Program-made: the position numbers and the translations under genes
NCBI RefSeq assembly: GCF_900109565.1
Contig: NZ_FNZZ01000001.1
Coordinates: forward strand, 868,001-932,000
DNA: 64,000 bases
Origin: Sphingomonas palmae
GTDB taxonomy: Bacteria; Pseudomonadota; Alphaproteobacteria; Sphingomonadales; Sphingomonadaceae
Reading direction: 5' to 3'
Notes under the pieces: generated by a model
Seen by the model: the letters and a program-made list of their open reading frames with translations, nothing else
Database searches by the model: none
Told to the model about the DNA's origin: nothing
Part shown: positions 63,186 to 64,000 of the stretch, piece after piece
How the letters are laid out: every line of letters begins with the position of its first letter
How positions within the stretch are numbered: position 1 is the first letter of the stretch

Positions 63186-64000
63186 TCAGCGGCTGTCTAC
63201 CGCTGCCTCGACCACCCGCTCATCCGCGCGCGCCGGATCGACCCCGCCCGCGCCCCGCGCCGCGTAACGCCGCGCCAGCACCGCGCAGACGAACAGCTGC
63301 ACCTGGTGAAAGATCATCAGCGGCAGCACGATCAGGCTGACCGAGGACCCCGCGAACAGGATCGTCGCCATCGGTATCCCGCTCGCCATGCTCTTCTTCG
63401 ATCCGCAGAACACGATCGCGATCTCGTCTGGCTTGGAAAAGCCCAACGCGCGCGACATCCACGTCGTGCCTGCGATCACCGCCGCCAGCAGCAATCCATC
63501 GCACAGCAGCACCAGCGCTAGGTCGCCCGCGCTCACCGCCTGCCACACGCCCGACACCATGCCCTCGCTGAACGCGGCATAGACCACCAGCAGGATCGAC
63601 CCGCGATCGACCAGGCTCGTCGGCCCCTTGTGCCGCGCGATCCACTCGCCGATCAGCGGCCGCGCCACCTGCCCCGCGACGAACGGCAGCAGGATCTGCG
63701 CCGCAATTCCCTCGATCGCATGCAGCGACACGCCCCCGCCCGCCGCCGCCGGAAGCAACCCCGTCAGCGGGAACACGACGGCGACGATCAACGGCGTCAA
63801 CACCGTGCCGACCAGGTTCGACACCGACGCGCTGCACAAGGCCGCGGGCACGTTCCCGCCCGCGATCCCCGTGAACGCGATCGACGACTGCACCGTCGAG
63901 GGCAGCAATGTCAGGAACAGCAGCCCCGCCGCAATCTCCCCCGGCACCCACGCGCGCGCGACGCCACTCACCGCCAGTCCCAGCAGCGGGAACAGCGCGA
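63186..64000 (-). CDS. Bile acid:sodium symporter-family protein, 5' end outside window
   Basis: The last 271 codons of a polytopic protein: LLPSTVQSSIAFTGIAGGNVPAALCSASVSNLVG (about 33-66 of the visible part) and KPDEIAIVFCGSKKSMASGIPMA are SBF/PSE-like motifs with the conserved Ser and Cys pattern. The family moves organic anions with Na+. The frame is open at the right edge of the window. A short basic/acidic tail ends the protein. It precedes the TonB receptor by 100 bases on the same strand. Confidence 0.87.
   Translation of the reverse strand, partial: ALFPLLGLAVSGVARAWVPGEIAAGLLFLTLLPSTVQSSIAFTGIAGGNVPAALCSASVSNLVGTVLTPLIVAVVFPLTGLLPAAAGGGVSLHAIEGIAAQILLPFVAGQVARPLIGEWIARHKGPTSLVDRGSILLVVYAAFSEGMVSGVWQAVSAGDLALVLLCDGLLLAAVIAGTTWMSRALGFSKPDEIAIVFCGSKKSMASGIPMATILFAGSSVSLIVLPLMIFHQVQLFVCAVLARRYAARGAGGVDPARADERVVEAAVDSR

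Noticed and set aside
1..64000. CRISPR array, tRNA, rRNA, transposase or integrase genes
   Set aside because: None was visible on reading both strands; a tRNA scan was not possible here.

Overview
The window is high-GC, densely coded chromosomal DNA from an alphaproteobacterium, most likely a sphingomonad (Sphingomonas or a close relative). This rests on gene content: a zinc-less MucR/Ros regulator, DUF3572, DivK, a divergent lysC/ubiG pair, a ybgC-tolQRAB-pal cluster, two TonB-dependent receptors, and GGAAC-N16-CGTT (EcfG-type) stress promoters. I saw no phage, transposase, CRISPR array, tRNA or rRNA. It reads as core chromosome with small accessory insertions.

Layout. 1-9.4 kb: 5' part of ccmF; a SigK-like ECF sigma factor with its membrane anti-sigma factor, divergent from two tandem exported ferritin-like proteins; a lone GH130 glycosidase/phosphorylase; and two coupled exported amidohydrolases, one of which has lost its metal-binding HxH. 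9.4-21.4 kb: mucR, an MpaB-like DUF2236 protein, the tol-pal cluster, a lipoprotein, a nitronate monooxygenase-like enzyme, yjbQ coupled to a frameshifted LprI-like gene, lysC, ubiG and a small gene behind a very good EcfG promoter. 21.5-32 kb: an Atm1-type ABC exporter, an M3 peptidase, a small acetyltransferase, recQ, small proteins, a DMT transporter with a damaged 5' end and an ATP-dependent DNA ligase. 32-39 kb: an Rrf2 regulator divergent from a thioredoxin-reductase-like flavoprotein, a phosphoesterase, dps, rpmG, divK, DUF3572-HAD-RidA genes and a FemAB-like protein. 39-52 kb: a large membrane protein, argG, an S46 dipeptidyl-peptidase, an EF-hand protein, a cobalamin riboswitch in front of a TonB-dependent receptor, cfa with an overlapping secreted gene, and a molybdoenzyme/cytochrome b pair. 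52-64 kb: a three-way-junction palindromic repeat, a TauE/SafE exporter, an HdeA-like protein, DUF1003, rlmN, periplasmic proteins, a response regulator, rpiA, a Crp/Fnr regulator, a second TonB receptor and the 3' part of a bile-acid:Na+ symporter-family gene.

Functional threads. The envelope is prominent (tol-pal, TonB receptors, lipoproteins, exported peptidases and amidohydrolases). A second thread is stress: the sigma/anti-sigma/ferritin-like module, dps, an HdeA-like chaperone, EcfG-type promoters and cyclopropane fatty acid synthesis. The least ordinary elements are the sigma/ferritin module, the B12-riboswitch TonB receptor whose leader can pair with its own Shine-Dalgarno sequence, the degenerate amidohydrolase partner, and the cloverleaf repeat at 52.1 kb. 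All functions are inferred from reading the sequence; no searches were run.
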